This document shows positions 9,156 through 18,185 of a stretch of 64,000 bases of DNA, in pieces (within the stretch, counting starts at the first letter, position 1; the number at the start of each line of letters is the position of its first letter). Location of the stretch: positions 278,784-342,783 of the forward strand of contig NZ_JAIHON010000008.1 in NCBI RefSeq assembly GCF_021173675.1. The letters run 5' to 3'. The position numbers and the translations under genes were made by a program. The stretch comes from Streptomyces lincolnensis. GTDB taxonomy: Bacteria; Actinomycetota; Actinomycetes; Streptomycetales; Streptomycetaceae. The notes under the pieces were generated by a model that did no database searches, was not told the DNA's origin, and worked only from the letters and a program-made list of their open reading frames with translations.

Positions 9156-12100
9156 TTGTACCCACAACAGCCGGGCCGGCGCACTCGCGTCGGCCGTAGG
9201 ATGGCTTCTCTGCTGGCCCCGGCTCTCGTCGGCGGCCTCATCCTGACCTACGGCCCTCCCGTCCAGGCCGCGCCGCAGGACGCTCCGGCCGGCACCTCCC
9301 AGCAGGCCCGGCAGACCTTCAGCGACGGCCTGTACGTCGTCCAACTCGCCGACCGCCCCGTCGCCACGGACCCCAGGACGGCGCCCAAGCCGGGCCGGCG
9401 GCTCAACACGGCGACCGACGCCGTACACGACCTCGTCCGCGACCTGAAGCGGGAACGCGACAAGGTGCTGGACGCGGTGCAGGGCGTCAAGCCGCTGTAC
9501 ACGTACCAGTACGTACTGAACGGGTTCGCCGCCAAGTTGACGGCAGGTCAGGCCAACGCACTGGCCCGTACTCCGGGCGTCGTCTCGCTGGTCCGCAACG
9601 AGGTGAGCCACCCCGCCACGACGACCGCCACAGCCGGTGCCGCCGTGACCGCGACCACCGCCGGCACCCTCCCGCCCGCCGACACCGCCAGGTTCCTCGG
9701 TCTGAAGGAGCGGGGCGGCCTGTACTCCAAGATCCCCGGCGGTCAGCGGAACGCGGGCCGGGGCATGATCCTCGGTGTTCTCGACCTCGGAATCGACACC
9801 GCCAACCCGTCGCTGAAGGCCCTCCCGGAGCCCCTCCCCGACGCCGAGGTCATCGCCAAGAAGTGGAAGGGCAGCTGTGACCCCGGCCAGGACGCCGACC
9901 ATCGGGTCACCTGCAACAACAAGGTGATCGGCGCCCAGTACTTCAACAAGGGCGTCACCGACCCCGGCCCCACCGACTGGGCGTCCCCGATCGACGTCGA
10001 AGCCCACGGCACCCACACCGCGACCACCGCGGCGGGGAACTACGACGTGCCCGCCACCGTGCCCGACAGCGGCATGAAGGGGCGCATATCCGGGCTGGCC
10101 CCGGCCGCTCGCATCGCGGTCTACAAGGTGTGCTGGAACTCCGGCTGCTGGACGGTGGACGTCGTCGCCGGCTTCGAGAAGGCAGTGGCCGACGGCGTGG
10201 ACGTCATCAACGACTCCCTCGTCCCCGCGAGCGCCGCTCCCGCCAACGACCCCTGGTACATGGCCATGTTCAACGCGGCCAAGGCCGGCGTCTTCATCTC
10301 CGCCGCGTCGGGCAACGACGGCCCCGGCACCGCCACCAACGGCGTCCCCTGGGCAGCCACCGTGGCCGCCTCCACCCATGACACCGGCTACCGCGGGACC
10401 CTCACCCTCGGCGACGGCAAGACCTACGACGGGGTGAGCATCGCCGCGCAGGGCGTGCCGTCCGCCCCGCTCGTCGACGCGGCGAAGGCCGCCAGGAGCG
10501 GCGTGTCCTCCGCCCAGGCCGAGCTCTGCAGGCCGGACACCCTCGACCCGGCCAAGGTCAAGGGCGCCATCGTGCTCTGCAAGTTCGGCGGCGTCATCCA
10601 GACCAAGAGCGCCCAGGTCAAGGCCGCGGGCGGCGCCGGCATGGTGCTGTACAACGTCGGCCCCGCCGTCGACGAGGTCGCCCTGGCCCACACCGTGCCG
10701 TCCGTCCACGTCAACGAGGCCACCGGCCTGAAGATCAAGGCGTACGCCGACCGCGCCGGCGCGACCGCCGAGCTCGGCGCGGCGCGGGCCGTGCACCAGG
10801 AAGCGCCCCGGATGGCCGGCTTCTCGTCCGGCGGCCCGGACCTCAACAGCGGCGGCGACCTGCTCAAGCCCGACATCACGGCCCCCGGCGTGGACATCAC
10901 CGCGGGCACCGCTCCGGGCGGCAACCGCGGCATGTTCAAGGGCGAGCAGGGCATCATGTCCGGCACGTCCATGTCCGCCCCGCACGTGGCCGGCCTGGGC
11001 CTGCTGCTGCGCCAGCTGCACCCCGACTGGTCCCCCATGGAGGTCAAGTCGGCCCTGATGACCACCGCCACCACCAAGGACAACGCGGGCAGGCCGATCC
11101 GGGCCTACGGCGGCAGCGCGGCCACTCCGCTCGACTACGGCGCCGGGCACGTCGTCCCGAACACCGCCGACGACCCGGGCCTGGTCTACGACTCCACCTC
11201 CGCCGACTGGACGGCGTACCTGTGCGCCATCGGCCAGCCGCCGGCGACCGACGACGGCAGCGACGCCTGCGCCACCGCCGAGAAGATCGACCCGAGCGAC
11301 CTCAACACCCCGACGATCTCGGTCGGTGACCTCACCGGGAAGCAGACGGTGACCCGTACGGTGACCAACGTCTCCGGCACGACCGGCGTGTACAGCGCCA
11401 CGCTGCAGACGCCGCCCGGCTACCGGGCCCAGGTCTCGCCGAAGAGGCTGGTCGTGCCGGCCGGCGGTTCGGCTACGTACACAGTGACCTTCACCCGTAC
11501 CGACGCGGCCTACGGCGAGTGGGCGTTCGGCTCGGTCACCTGGAGCGACCAGCACCACAAGGTTCGCAGCGCCGTCGCCCTGCGAGCCGTACGGATCAGC
11601 GTGGCGAGCACGGCCACCGGCAAGGACGCCACCGGCTCGGTCACCCTCACCCCGAGGGCCGGTTTCGACGGCACCCTCACCACCACGGTCGACGGCCTGT
11701 ACGCCGGTACCACCAAGACCGGCACCCTGACCGGCACGGAGACCGCCTTCGACCCGTCGAAGCTGACGGCCGCCACGGCCAGGACCGAGCTCACCGTCCC
11801 CGAGGGCACCGCCTTCGCCCGCGTCGCGATCCGTTCCGCCGACCACCTGGCGGGCAGCGACGTGGACCTGTGGGTGCTCGACGAGGACGGCAACCCGGTC
11901 CCCCCTCAGCCCGTCGACGGCAGCGACGAGCACATCGACCTCGAGCCGGGCACCTACACGGTGTACGTCAGCCAGTACGCCCTGCCGCAGGGCGCGACGA
12001 GCCAGAAGTACACCCTGCACACCTGGCTGATCGGCCCGGACACCGAGCCGGACCAGCAGGCCACCGCGGCCCCGGCCGAGCAACGGGTGACCCAGGGCGA

Positions 12101-12221
12101 CACCGCGAAGGTCACCGTCTCCTGGCGTGACCTGCCGACCGGCAGCGTCTACCTCGGCCTGGTCGACTACGGCAACGGCACGGACACCGTCGGCACGACC
12201 GAGCTGACCGTCACTGCGTAA
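9156..12221 (+). CDS. Secreted S8 subtilisin-like serine protease A
   Basis: About 1021-residue secreted protease. The order is: a signal peptide with an Arg-rich start and a hydrophobic core ending VQA-AP, an I9-type propeptide (YVVQLADRP...YQYVLNGFAAKL), an S8 catalytic domain with D210, H284 (EAHGTHTATTAAG) and S605 (GTSMSAPHVAGL), a PA insert (about 430-550), an Fn3-like domain, and a C-terminal beta domain. It resembles large cucumisin-type subtilases. Oddities: the catalytic Asp sits in LDLGID instead of the usual DTGI, and the S1-pocket strand reads INDSLVPAS instead of the xSxGG found in its neighbour. TTG at 9156 is preferred because GGGGAAGG lies seven bases upstream and the same arrangement occurs in the paralogue; a TTG at 9111 is the upstream alternative. 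Confidence 0.9.
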   Translation: MYPQQPGRRTRVGRRMASLLAPALVGGLILTYGPPVQAAPQDAPAGTSQQARQTFSDGLYVVQLADRPVATDPRTAPKPGRRLNTATDAVHDLVRDLKRERDKVLDAVQGVKPLYTYQYVLNGFAAKLTAGQANALARTPGVVSLVRNEVSHPATTTATAGAAVTATTAGTLPPADTARFLGLKERGGLYSKIPGGQRNAGRGMILGVLDLGIDTANPSLKALPEPLPDAEVIAKKWKGSCDPGQDADHRVTCNNKVIGAQYFNKGVTDPGPTDWASPIDVEAHGTHTATTAAGNYDVPATVPDSGMKGRISGLAPAARIAVYKVCWNSGCWTVDVVAGFEKAVADGVDVINDSLVPASAAPANDPWYMAMFNAAKAGVFISAASGNDGPGTATNGVPWAATVAASTHDTGYRGTLTLGDGKTYDGVSIAAQGVPSAPLVDAAKAARSGVSSAQAELCRPDTLDPAKVKGAIVLCKFGGVIQTKSAQVKAAGGAGMVLYNVGPAVDEVALAHTVPSVHVNEATGLKIKAYADRAGATAELGAARAVHQEAPRMAGFSSGGPDLNSGGDLLKPDITAPGVDITAGTAPGGNRGMFKGEQGIMSGTSMSAPHVAGLGLLLRQLHPDWSPMEVKSALMTTATTKDNAGRPIRAYGGSAATPLDYGAGHVVPNTADDPGLVYDSTSADWTAYLCAIGQPPATDDGSDACATAEKIDPSDLNTPTISVGDLTGKQTVTRTVTNVSGTTGVYSATLQTPPGYRAQVSPKRLVVPAGGSATYTVTFTRTDAAYGEWAFGSVTWSDQHHKVRSAVALRAVRISVASTATGKDATGSVTLTPRAGFDGTLTTTVDGLYAGTTKTGTLTGTETAFDPSKLTAATARTELTVPEGTAFARVAIRSADHLAGSDVDLWVLDEDGNPVPPQPVDGSDEHIDLEPGTYTVYVSQYALPQGATSQKYTLHTWLIGPDTEPDQQATAAPAEQRVTQGDTAKVTVSWRDLPTGSVYLGLVDYGNGTDTVGTTELTVTA

Positions 12222-12240
12222 GTCCTGGCAGGACAGCTGT

Positions 12241-12274
12241 GGGGGCGGGCACCCGGAACCGGGGACCCGCCCCC
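12241..12274 (+). terminator. Hairpin after subtilase A
   Basis: GGGGGCGGG at 12241-12249 pairs with CCCGCCCCC at 12266-12274, with a second CCCGG/CCGGG stem nested in the loop. It lies 20 bp past the stop codon and before the leader of subtilase B. There is no T-run, as is common for Streptomyces terminators. Confidence 0.55.
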
Positions 12275-12281
12275 CCTGAGC

Positions 12282-12507
12282 GCCACCGCCACCTCTGCAC
12301 AACTCCGGTGTTTGTACTGGTCGGTAGAGGAACGGACCTGAAGAACGCCGTGAATCTGCTGTGAAGTTACGCAGCTTTCAAGGACTTTGCTCTTCTCACA
12401 CCAGCCTCACGCGTAACACGATGACGGCGATCTCGGGGGCCCGACCACTTTCACTGCGACCTTTGTGCGCACGTCTGCGTCAGGCGTGCGCGGGGGAAGG
12501 CATCCAC
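12282..12507. repeat. Duplicated 5' leader, copy B (with subtilase B)
   Basis: Counterpart of 8930-9155. It carries the same GTACTG..CGGTAGAG box, the paired GTGAA words, the CGTAACACGATG block and the GGGGGAAGGCATC ribosome-binding region. The ORF is open from GTG 12361 here but not in copy A, where the matching region is out of frame; this argues that 12361-12507 is leader rather than coding. Confidence 0.75.
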
Positions 12508-15500
12508 TTGTCCCAGGAACACCCCGGCCGCCGCCGTCGCGTCGGCCGCAGAACTGTTTCCCTCCTGGCCCCGGCGCTCGCCGGCGGCCTGGTGCTCTCC
12601 TACGGCACTCCCGTCCAGGCCGCGTCGCAGGACGCGACGCCCGGCACCTCCCGGCAGGCCCAGCAGACCTTCACCGACGGCCTGTACGTCGTCCAGCTCG
12701 CCGACAGGCCCGTCGCCACGGAGTCCAGCACCGCGCCCGACCAGGGCGAGCGGCTCGACACCGCGACGGGCGCCGTACGCGAGTACGTCCGCCATCTGAA
12801 GCGCGAGCGCGAGAAGGTGCTGGACGCGGTGCGGGGCGTCAAGCCGCTCTACACCTACCAGTACGTGCTCAACGGGTTCTCCGCCGAGCTGACGGCCGGT
12901 CAGGCGACCGCGCTGTCCCGCACGCCCGGCGTCCTGTCGGTGGCCAAGAACATGGTCAGCCACCCCACGGCCACGTCCACAGCCACGTCCACGGCCACCA
13001 CCGAGGCAGAGACCGCGGCCGCCGCGGGAGCCCTCGCGCCCGCCGACACCGCCAAGTTCCTCGGCCTGGACGCCAAGGGCGGCCTCTACTCCAAGATCCC
13101 CGGGGGCCGGAAGCGCGCGGGCGAGGGCACGATCCTCGGTGTGATCGACACGGGCATCGCCACCGCCAACCCGTCGCTGAAGGCCCTGCCGGAGCCCCGC
13201 CCCGACGCCGCGGTCATCGCCAAGAAGTGGAAGGGCGCCTGCGATCCGGGGGTGGACCTCGCGCACCTGGTCACCTGCAACAACAAGGTGATCGGCGCCC
13301 AGTACTTCAACAAGGGCATCGCCGACCCCAAGCCGGACGACTGGGCGTCCCCGATGGACGCCGAGGGCCACGGCACCCACACCGCGACCACCGCGGCGGG
13401 CGACACCGGCGTCAACGCCACCGTGCCCGACAGCGGCATAGCAGGGTCCATACGCGGGCTCGCCCCGGCCGCCCGGATCGCCGCCTACAAGGTGTGCTGG
13501 ACCGACGGCTGTTCCACCTCCGACATCGTCGCCGCCTTCGACAAGGCCGTGGCCGACGGCGTGGACGTCATCAACTACTCGGTCGGCGGCCCGAACGACG
13601 AGCCCGCCAACCGCCCCGAGTACACGGCGATGTTCAACGCGGCCAAGGCCGGCGTCTTCATCTCCGCCTCCTCGGGCAACAGCGGCCCGGGCACCGGCTC
13701 CAACGGCGTCCCGTGGGTCACCACCGTCGCCGCCTCCACCCACGACACCGGCTACCGCGGGACCCTCACCCTCGGCGACGGCAAGACCTACGACGGGGTG
13801 AGCATCGCCGCGCAGGGCGTGCCGTCCGCCCCGCTCGTCGACGGGGCGGAGGCCGCCAGGAGCGGCGTGGACGCCACCGCGGCCGGACAGTGCCAGCCCG
13901 ACTCCCTCGACCCGGCCGAGGTCAAGGGCGCCGTGGTGATCTGCGCGCGCGGCGGCAACGCCCGCCTCGACAAGAGCGCCCAGGTCAAGGCCGAGGGCGG
14001 CGTCGGCATGGTGCTGTACAACGTCAGCGCCGCCGACGAGGAGGTCGCCGACGCCCACACCGTCCCGTCGGTCCACGTCCCCCTGGCCGCCGGTGAGGCG
14101 ATCAAGGCGTACGCCGCCGGCTCGGGTGCGACCGCCGCGCTCACCGCGGCCAAGGCCGTGAAGCAGCAGGCGCCGCAGATGGCCGGCTTCTCCTCCAGCG
14201 GCCCCGACCTCAACAGCGGCGGCGACCTGCTCAAGCCCGACATCACGGCGCCCGGCGTGGACATCGTCGCCGGCACCGCCGCGCACGGCACCTTCCCGGG
14301 CGATCAGGGCATGATGTCCGGTACGTCCATGTCGGCGCCGCATGTCTCCGGCCTCGCCCTGCTGCTGCGGCAGCTGCACCCCGACTGGTCCCCCATGGAG
14401 GTCAAGTCGGCGCTGATGACCACCGCCACCACCAAGGACAACACGGGCAAGCCGATCCAGCGCTCCGGCAAGGCGGCCACGCCGCTCGACTACGGCGCCG
14501 GACACGTCGTGCCGAACACGGCCTACGACCCGGGCCTGGTCTACGACTCCACCTCCGCGGAGTGGACGGCGTACCTGTGCGCCATCGGCCAGCCGCCGCT
14601 GACCGCCGACGGCGGCGACGCCTGCGCCACCGCCCGCAAGACCGACCCGAGCGACCTCAACAACCCGACGATCGCGGTCGGCGACCTCGTCGCCGGGCAG
14701 ACCGTCACCCGCCGGGTCACCAACGTCACCGGGACGGCCGGTGTGTACACGGCCGCGGTCGAGGCGCCGGCCGGCTACAAGGCCACGATCTCGCCGAAGA
14801 CCCTGAAGGTGCCGGCCGGGAAGTCGGCCACCTACAAGGTGGCCTTCACCCGCACCACCGCCGCCTTCGACTCATGGGCGTTCGGCGCGGTCACCCTCAC
14901 CGACCAGCGGCACACGGTCCGCAGCGCGGTCGCCCTGCGCGCCGCACCGCTGCGGGCGGCGGCCGAGGCCACCGGCAAGGGCAGGACCGGCTCGACGGCC
15001 CTCTCCGCGAAGGCCGGCTTCAGCGGTTCGCTGACCACGAAGGTGTACGGCCTGTACGCGGGGACGACCACGACCGGGACCCTGACCGGTACGGCGGAGA
15101 GCTTCGACCCGTCGAAGCCCACGGCCGCCTCCGCCAGGACCGAGGTCACGATCCCCGAGAACACCTCACTGGCCCGCGTCGGCATCCTGCCCTCGGACCA
15201 CCTCAAGGGCAGTGACCTGGACCTGTGGGTGCTCGACAAGGACGGCAGGCTGGTCTCCGCGCTGCCGGTCCGCAGCAGCGACGAGCACGTCGACCTCAGG
15301 CCCGGCACGTACCAGGTGTACGTCAACCAGTACGGCCTGCCCGAGGGCGCGACCAGCCAGAAGTACACGCTGCACACCTGGCTGGTCGGTCCGGGCACCA
15401 AGGCGGACAAGCAGGCCACCGTGACCCCGGCGAAGCAGTCGGTCACCTCCGGTGCCGGCCCCAAGGTCAAGGTCTCCTGGCGTGACCTCAAGGCCGGCGG

Positions 15501-15576
15501 TGCCTACGTCGGTGTCGTCCACTACGGCAGGGGCACGGAGACCGTCGGCGCGACCACGCTGACCGTGACGCCGTGA
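12508..15576 (+). CDS. Secreted S8 subtilisin-like serine protease B
   Basis: About 1022-residue paralogue of the preceding protease with the same domain order: signal peptide, I9 propeptide, S8 domain with D214 (VIDTGI), H288 (EGHGTHTATTAAG) and S607 (GTSMSAPHVSGL), PA insert, Fn3-like and C-terminal beta domains. Here the Asp motif is canonical DTG and the S1-pocket strand reads INYSVGGP, so this copy looks fully active. Start TTG 12508 follows GGGGGAAGG; GTG 12361 would add 49 residues that are frame-shifted in the paralogue. The gene is convergent with the symporter, only 20 bp between stops. Likely role: extracellular protein turnover during growth on complex nitrogen or development (family inference). 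Confidence 0.92.
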   Translation: MSQEHPGRRRRVGRRTVSLLAPALAGGLVLSYGTPVQAASQDATPGTSRQAQQTFTDGLYVVQLADRPVATESSTAPDQGERLDTATGAVREYVRHLKREREKVLDAVRGVKPLYTYQYVLNGFSAELTAGQATALSRTPGVLSVAKNMVSHPTATSTATSTATTEAETAAAAGALAPADTAKFLGLDAKGGLYSKIPGGRKRAGEGTILGVIDTGIATANPSLKALPEPRPDAAVIAKKWKGACDPGVDLAHLVTCNNKVIGAQYFNKGIADPKPDDWASPMDAEGHGTHTATTAAGDTGVNATVPDSGIAGSIRGLAPAARIAAYKVCWTDGCSTSDIVAAFDKAVADGVDVINYSVGGPNDEPANRPEYTAMFNAAKAGVFISASSGNSGPGTGSNGVPWVTTVAASTHDTGYRGTLTLGDGKTYDGVSIAAQGVPSAPLVDGAEAARSGVDATAAGQCQPDSLDPAEVKGAVVICARGGNARLDKSAQVKAEGGVGMVLYNVSAADEEVADAHTVPSVHVPLAAGEAIKAYAAGSGATAALTAAKAVKQQAPQMAGFSSSGPDLNSGGDLLKPDITAPGVDIVAGTAAHGTFPGDQGMMSGTSMSAPHVSGLALLLRQLHPDWSPMEVKSALMTTATTKDNTGKPIQRSGKAATPLDYGAGHVVPNTAYDPGLVYDSTSAEWTAYLCAIGQPPLTADGGDACATARKTDPSDLNNPTIAVGDLVAGQTVTRRVTNVTGTAGVYTAAVEAPAGYKATISPKTLKVPAGKSATYKVAFTRTTAAFDSWAFGAVTLTDQRHTVRSAVALRAAPLRAAAEATGKGRTGSTALSAKAGFSGSLTTKVYGLYAGTTTTGTLTGTAESFDPSKPTAASARTEVTIPENTSLARVGILPSDHLKGSDLDLWVLDKDGRLVSALPVRSSDEHVDLRPGTYQVYVNQYGLPEGATSQKYTLHTWLVGPGTKADKQATVTPAKQSVTSGAGPKVKVSWRDLKAGGAYVGVVHYGRGTETVGATTLTVTP

Positions 15577-15596
15577 CTCCCGGCCCCGGTGAGGGC

Positions 15597-17174
15597 TCAG
15601 TCCTTCACCGGGGTCCTGCCCAGCGCGTCCTCCACCCCGCCCGCCGGGGTGGGGATCGCGGCCGCCGCCGACCCGTCGTCGTCGGTGTTGATCCTCTCGA
15701 TGAGCGCGAGCCGCTCCGGGGTGTCCTCCGGCTTGATGAAGCCGATGAGGATGTACAGCACGAGGGACACGGCCAGCGGGATCGACACCTGGTACTGGAG
15801 CGGGACGCCGCCCTCGACGTTCCAGTTGATCGGGTAGTTGACCAGCCAGAAGGCGAACAGGCCCATCGCCCAGCTGGTGATCGCGGCGGTCGGACCGGAG
15901 CGGCGGAACGGCCGCAGCAGGCCCAGCATCATCGGGATCGCCATCGGTCCCATCAGCCCGGCCACCCACTTGATCACAACGGTGATGATGTCCTTGAAGG
16001 TCGGCGAGTTGACCTGGGTCGCCGCCGCCATGGACAGGCCGAGGAAGACCACGGTCGCGACGCGGGCGGCGATCAGCCCCGTGCGCTGGGTCCAGGTCCG
16101 CGCCCGCTGCGAGATCACCGGGGCCACGTCACGGGTGAAGACGGCGGCGATGGCGTTGGCGTCGGAGGAGCACATGGCCATGGTGTGCGAGAAGAAGCCG
16201 ACGATGACCAGGCCCAACAGGCCGTGGGGCAGGAGCTGTTCGGTCATCAGGCCGTAGGAGTCGGAGCCGTCCGGCTTCTGCGCGTCCACCAGCAGCGGGG
16301 ACATCCACATCGGGTAGAAGAGGACCAGCGGCCAGACCAGCCAGAGCACCGCCGACAGACGGGCCGAGCGCGCGGCCTCCTGCGGGGTGGCGGTGGCCAT
16401 GTAGCGCTGGGCCTGGTTGAGCATGCCGCCGTTGTACTCGAACAGCTTGATGAACAGGAACGCCAGCAGGAACACCGCGCCGTAGTCGGCGACCAGCGGC
16501 TTGTCGTGGCCCTGGAGAGCCGGCTGGTCCCAGGCGTCGATGAACCCGATGCCCTTGTCGCCGAGTTCCATGATCACGGCCACGAACATCGCGACACCGG
16601 CGAGGAGTTGGATGATGAACTGCCCGAGCTCGGTCAGCGCGTCCGCCCACAGCCCGCCGATCGTGCAGTAGACGGCGGTGATGGTGCCGGTGATGAGGAT
16701 GCCCTGGTTGAGGGAGATGCCCGTGAAGACGGACAACAGGGTCGCGATCGCGGCCCACTTGGCGCCCACGTCCACGATCTTCAGCAGCATGCCGGACCAG
16801 GCCAGCGCCTGCTGGGTCTTCAGGTCGTAGCGGTTCTTCAGGTACTCCAGCGGAGAGGCCACATGGAGCCGTGAGCGCAGCCGGTTGATGCGCGGCGCGA
16901 ACAGCTTCGAGCCGATGGCGATGCCGAGCGCGATCGGGAAGGACCAGGTCACGAAGGACGTCACGCCGTAGGTGTAGGCGATACCCGCGTACCCGGTGAA
17001 CATCACCGCGCTGTAGCCCGACATGTGGTGGGAGATGCCGGACAGCCACCAGGGCATCTTGCCGCCGGCGGTGAAGAAGTCGCTGACGTTGTCCACGCGC
17101 TTGTGCGACCACACGCCGATCGCGACCATCACGCCGAAGTAGCCGATGAGCACGGCCCAGTCGAGACCGTTCAT
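15597..17174 (-). CDS. Sodium:solute symporter (SSS family)
   Basis: 525-residue integral membrane transporter. About 13 hydrophobic segments are visible from the N-terminus (LDWAVLIGYFGVMVAIGVW) to the last helix (IPLAVSLVLYILIGFI). SSS features include FFTAGGKMPWWLSGIS after helix 1, the YAVMF/SGYSAVMFTGYAG region, GGLWADALTE in the core, and R/N-rich loops facing inside. The family couples Na+ entry to uptake of sugars, amino acids, acetate or similar; the substrate cannot be read from sequence. ATG at 17174 has a GGGAGGGC-like site upstream. Monocistronic, convergent with subtilase B. Confidence 0.92.
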   Translation of the reverse strand: MNGLDWAVLIGYFGVMVAIGVWSHKRVDNVSDFFTAGGKMPWWLSGISHHMSGYSAVMFTGYAGIAYTYGVTSFVTWSFPIALGIAIGSKLFAPRINRLRSRLHVASPLEYLKNRYDLKTQQALAWSGMLLKIVDVGAKWAAIATLLSVFTGISLNQGILITGTITAVYCTIGGLWADALTELGQFIIQLLAGVAMFVAVIMELGDKGIGFIDAWDQPALQGHDKPLVADYGAVFLLAFLFIKLFEYNGGMLNQAQRYMATATPQEAARSARLSAVLWLVWPLVLFYPMWMSPLLVDAQKPDGSDSYGLMTEQLLPHGLLGLVIVGFFSHTMAMCSSDANAIAAVFTRDVAPVISQRARTWTQRTGLIAARVATVVFLGLSMAAATQVNSPTFKDIITVVIKWVAGLMGPMAIPMMLGLLRPFRRSGPTAAITSWAMGLFAFWLVNYPINWNVEGGVPLQYQVSIPLAVSLVLYILIGFIKPEDTPERLALIERINTDDDGSAAAAIPTPAGGVEDALGRTPVKD

Positions 17175-17316
17175 GTGCGCCCTCCCAGGGTTTCAGCCCG
17201 GCGCTCATCGTCTGGGGTGCCGCGTGAACACGACAAGTAAGCGTAAGGTCAAGGGGAGGCAAAGATATTCGAGCTGATGGCCTACGTTCACCTACATGAA
17301 CCGACCTTCAGATCCC

Positions 17317-18102
17317 TCACCGCATCAACTCACCGGCGTTGACCAGCAAGGACTGTCCCGTGATCGCCCGCGCCCGGTCCGAGCTCAGAAACACCGCCGC
17401 ATCCGCCACGTCCGAGTCCGTGGCCAGCTCCGGCAGGGCCATGCGCCGGGTCAGCCGCGTCAGTACCTCGCCCTCCGGCCTGCCCTCCGCCCGGGCCGTG
17501 AACCGCACGTACGCCTGCACCGGCGGCCCCCACATCCAGCCCGGCAGCACCGAGTTCACCCGGATCCGGTGCGGCCCCAGCTCCCGCGCCAGCGAGTACA
17601 TCGCGCTGGTCAGCGCCCCCTTCGAAGCGGCGTACGCGGCCTGCCGCACCTGCGACGGAGCGGCCACCGCCGACTGCGTCCCGATGAACACCACCGCACC
17701 TCCGCGCTCCTTCAGCCCCGGCAGACAGGCCCGCGTCATCCGGAGCGTACCCAGCAGATTGACGTCGATCACCGACTGCCAGGTGGAGAAGTCGGCGTCC
17801 TCAAGCCCCCCGAAGCAGGAGTCCAGGGCGGCGACATGAACCACGGCGTCGATCCGCCCGAACCGCTCCCGCGCCAGCCCCGCCAGCGCCTCGCACCGCC
17901 CCTCGTCGGTGACGTCCGTCGCCCGGTACGCCGTGTGCGCCCCGTCCGGATCGATCTCCGCGGCACTCTTCGCGAGGTTCGCCTCGGTGCGCGCCCCGAG
18001 GACCGCGTTCCCCCCGTCCCGCACCACCGCGGCGGCCACCTGGTGGCCGAGCCCCGCGCCCACCCCCGACACGACGACGGTCCTGCCCGCGAGCAACGAC
18101 AT
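17317..18102 (-). CDS. SDR family NAD(P)-dependent oxidoreductase
   Basis: 261-residue short-chain dehydrogenase. The Rossmann start VVSGVGAGLGHQ fits the glycine-rich nucleotide loop (residues 10-21), NNAG is replaced by VVHVAAL, and the catalytic segment has S in GTQSAVAAP followed by YAASK (Tyr/Lys pair). The substrate is unknown. The start has AGGAGG six bases upstream. It is transcribed away from the gene at 18186, and a perfect palindrome lies between the two starts, so both may be controlled together by a TetR-type repressor encoded elsewhere. Confidence 0.9.
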   Translation of the reverse strand: MSLLAGRTVVVSGVGAGLGHQVAAAVVRDGGNAVLGARTEANLAKSAAEIDPDGAHTAYRATDVTDEGRCEALAGLARERFGRIDAVVHVAALDSCFGGLEDADFSTWQSVIDVNLLGTLRMTRACLPGLKERGGAVVFIGTQSAVAAPSQVRQAAYAASKGALTSAMYSLARELGPHRIRVNSVLPGWMWGPPVQAYVRFTARAEGRPEGEVLTRLTRRMALPELATDSDVADAAVFLSSDRARAITGQSLLVNAGELMR

Positions 18103-18136
18103 GGCGGCCTCCTCGACTCCGACCCCTGGCGCATTA

Positions 18137-18153
18137 TCTGACGGAGCGTCAGA
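18137..18153. promoter_or_regulatory. Palindromic operator between divergent genes
   Basis: TCTGACG and CGTCAGA form a perfect 7-bp inverted repeat around GAG. It is 34 bp from the SDR start and 32 bp from the start of the divergent gene. Short perfect dyads like this are typical TetR-family sites in Streptomyces; no regulator gene is adjacent. Confidence 0.7.
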
Positions 18154-18185
18154 GTATGGGCGAGCCGCCGAGGAAGGGGAAGGGC

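Noticed and set aside
9008..9199. Small ORF before subtilase A
   Set aside because: It lies in the duplicated leader, and the frame is not conserved in copy B.
9099..12302. 1067-residue antisense ORF over subtilase A
   Set aside because: Shadow of a clear S8 protease; no domain and no ribosome-binding site.
12361..12507. 49-residue N-terminal extension of subtilase B
   Set aside because: The matching region in copy A is out of frame, and a good ribosome-binding site precedes TTG 12508.
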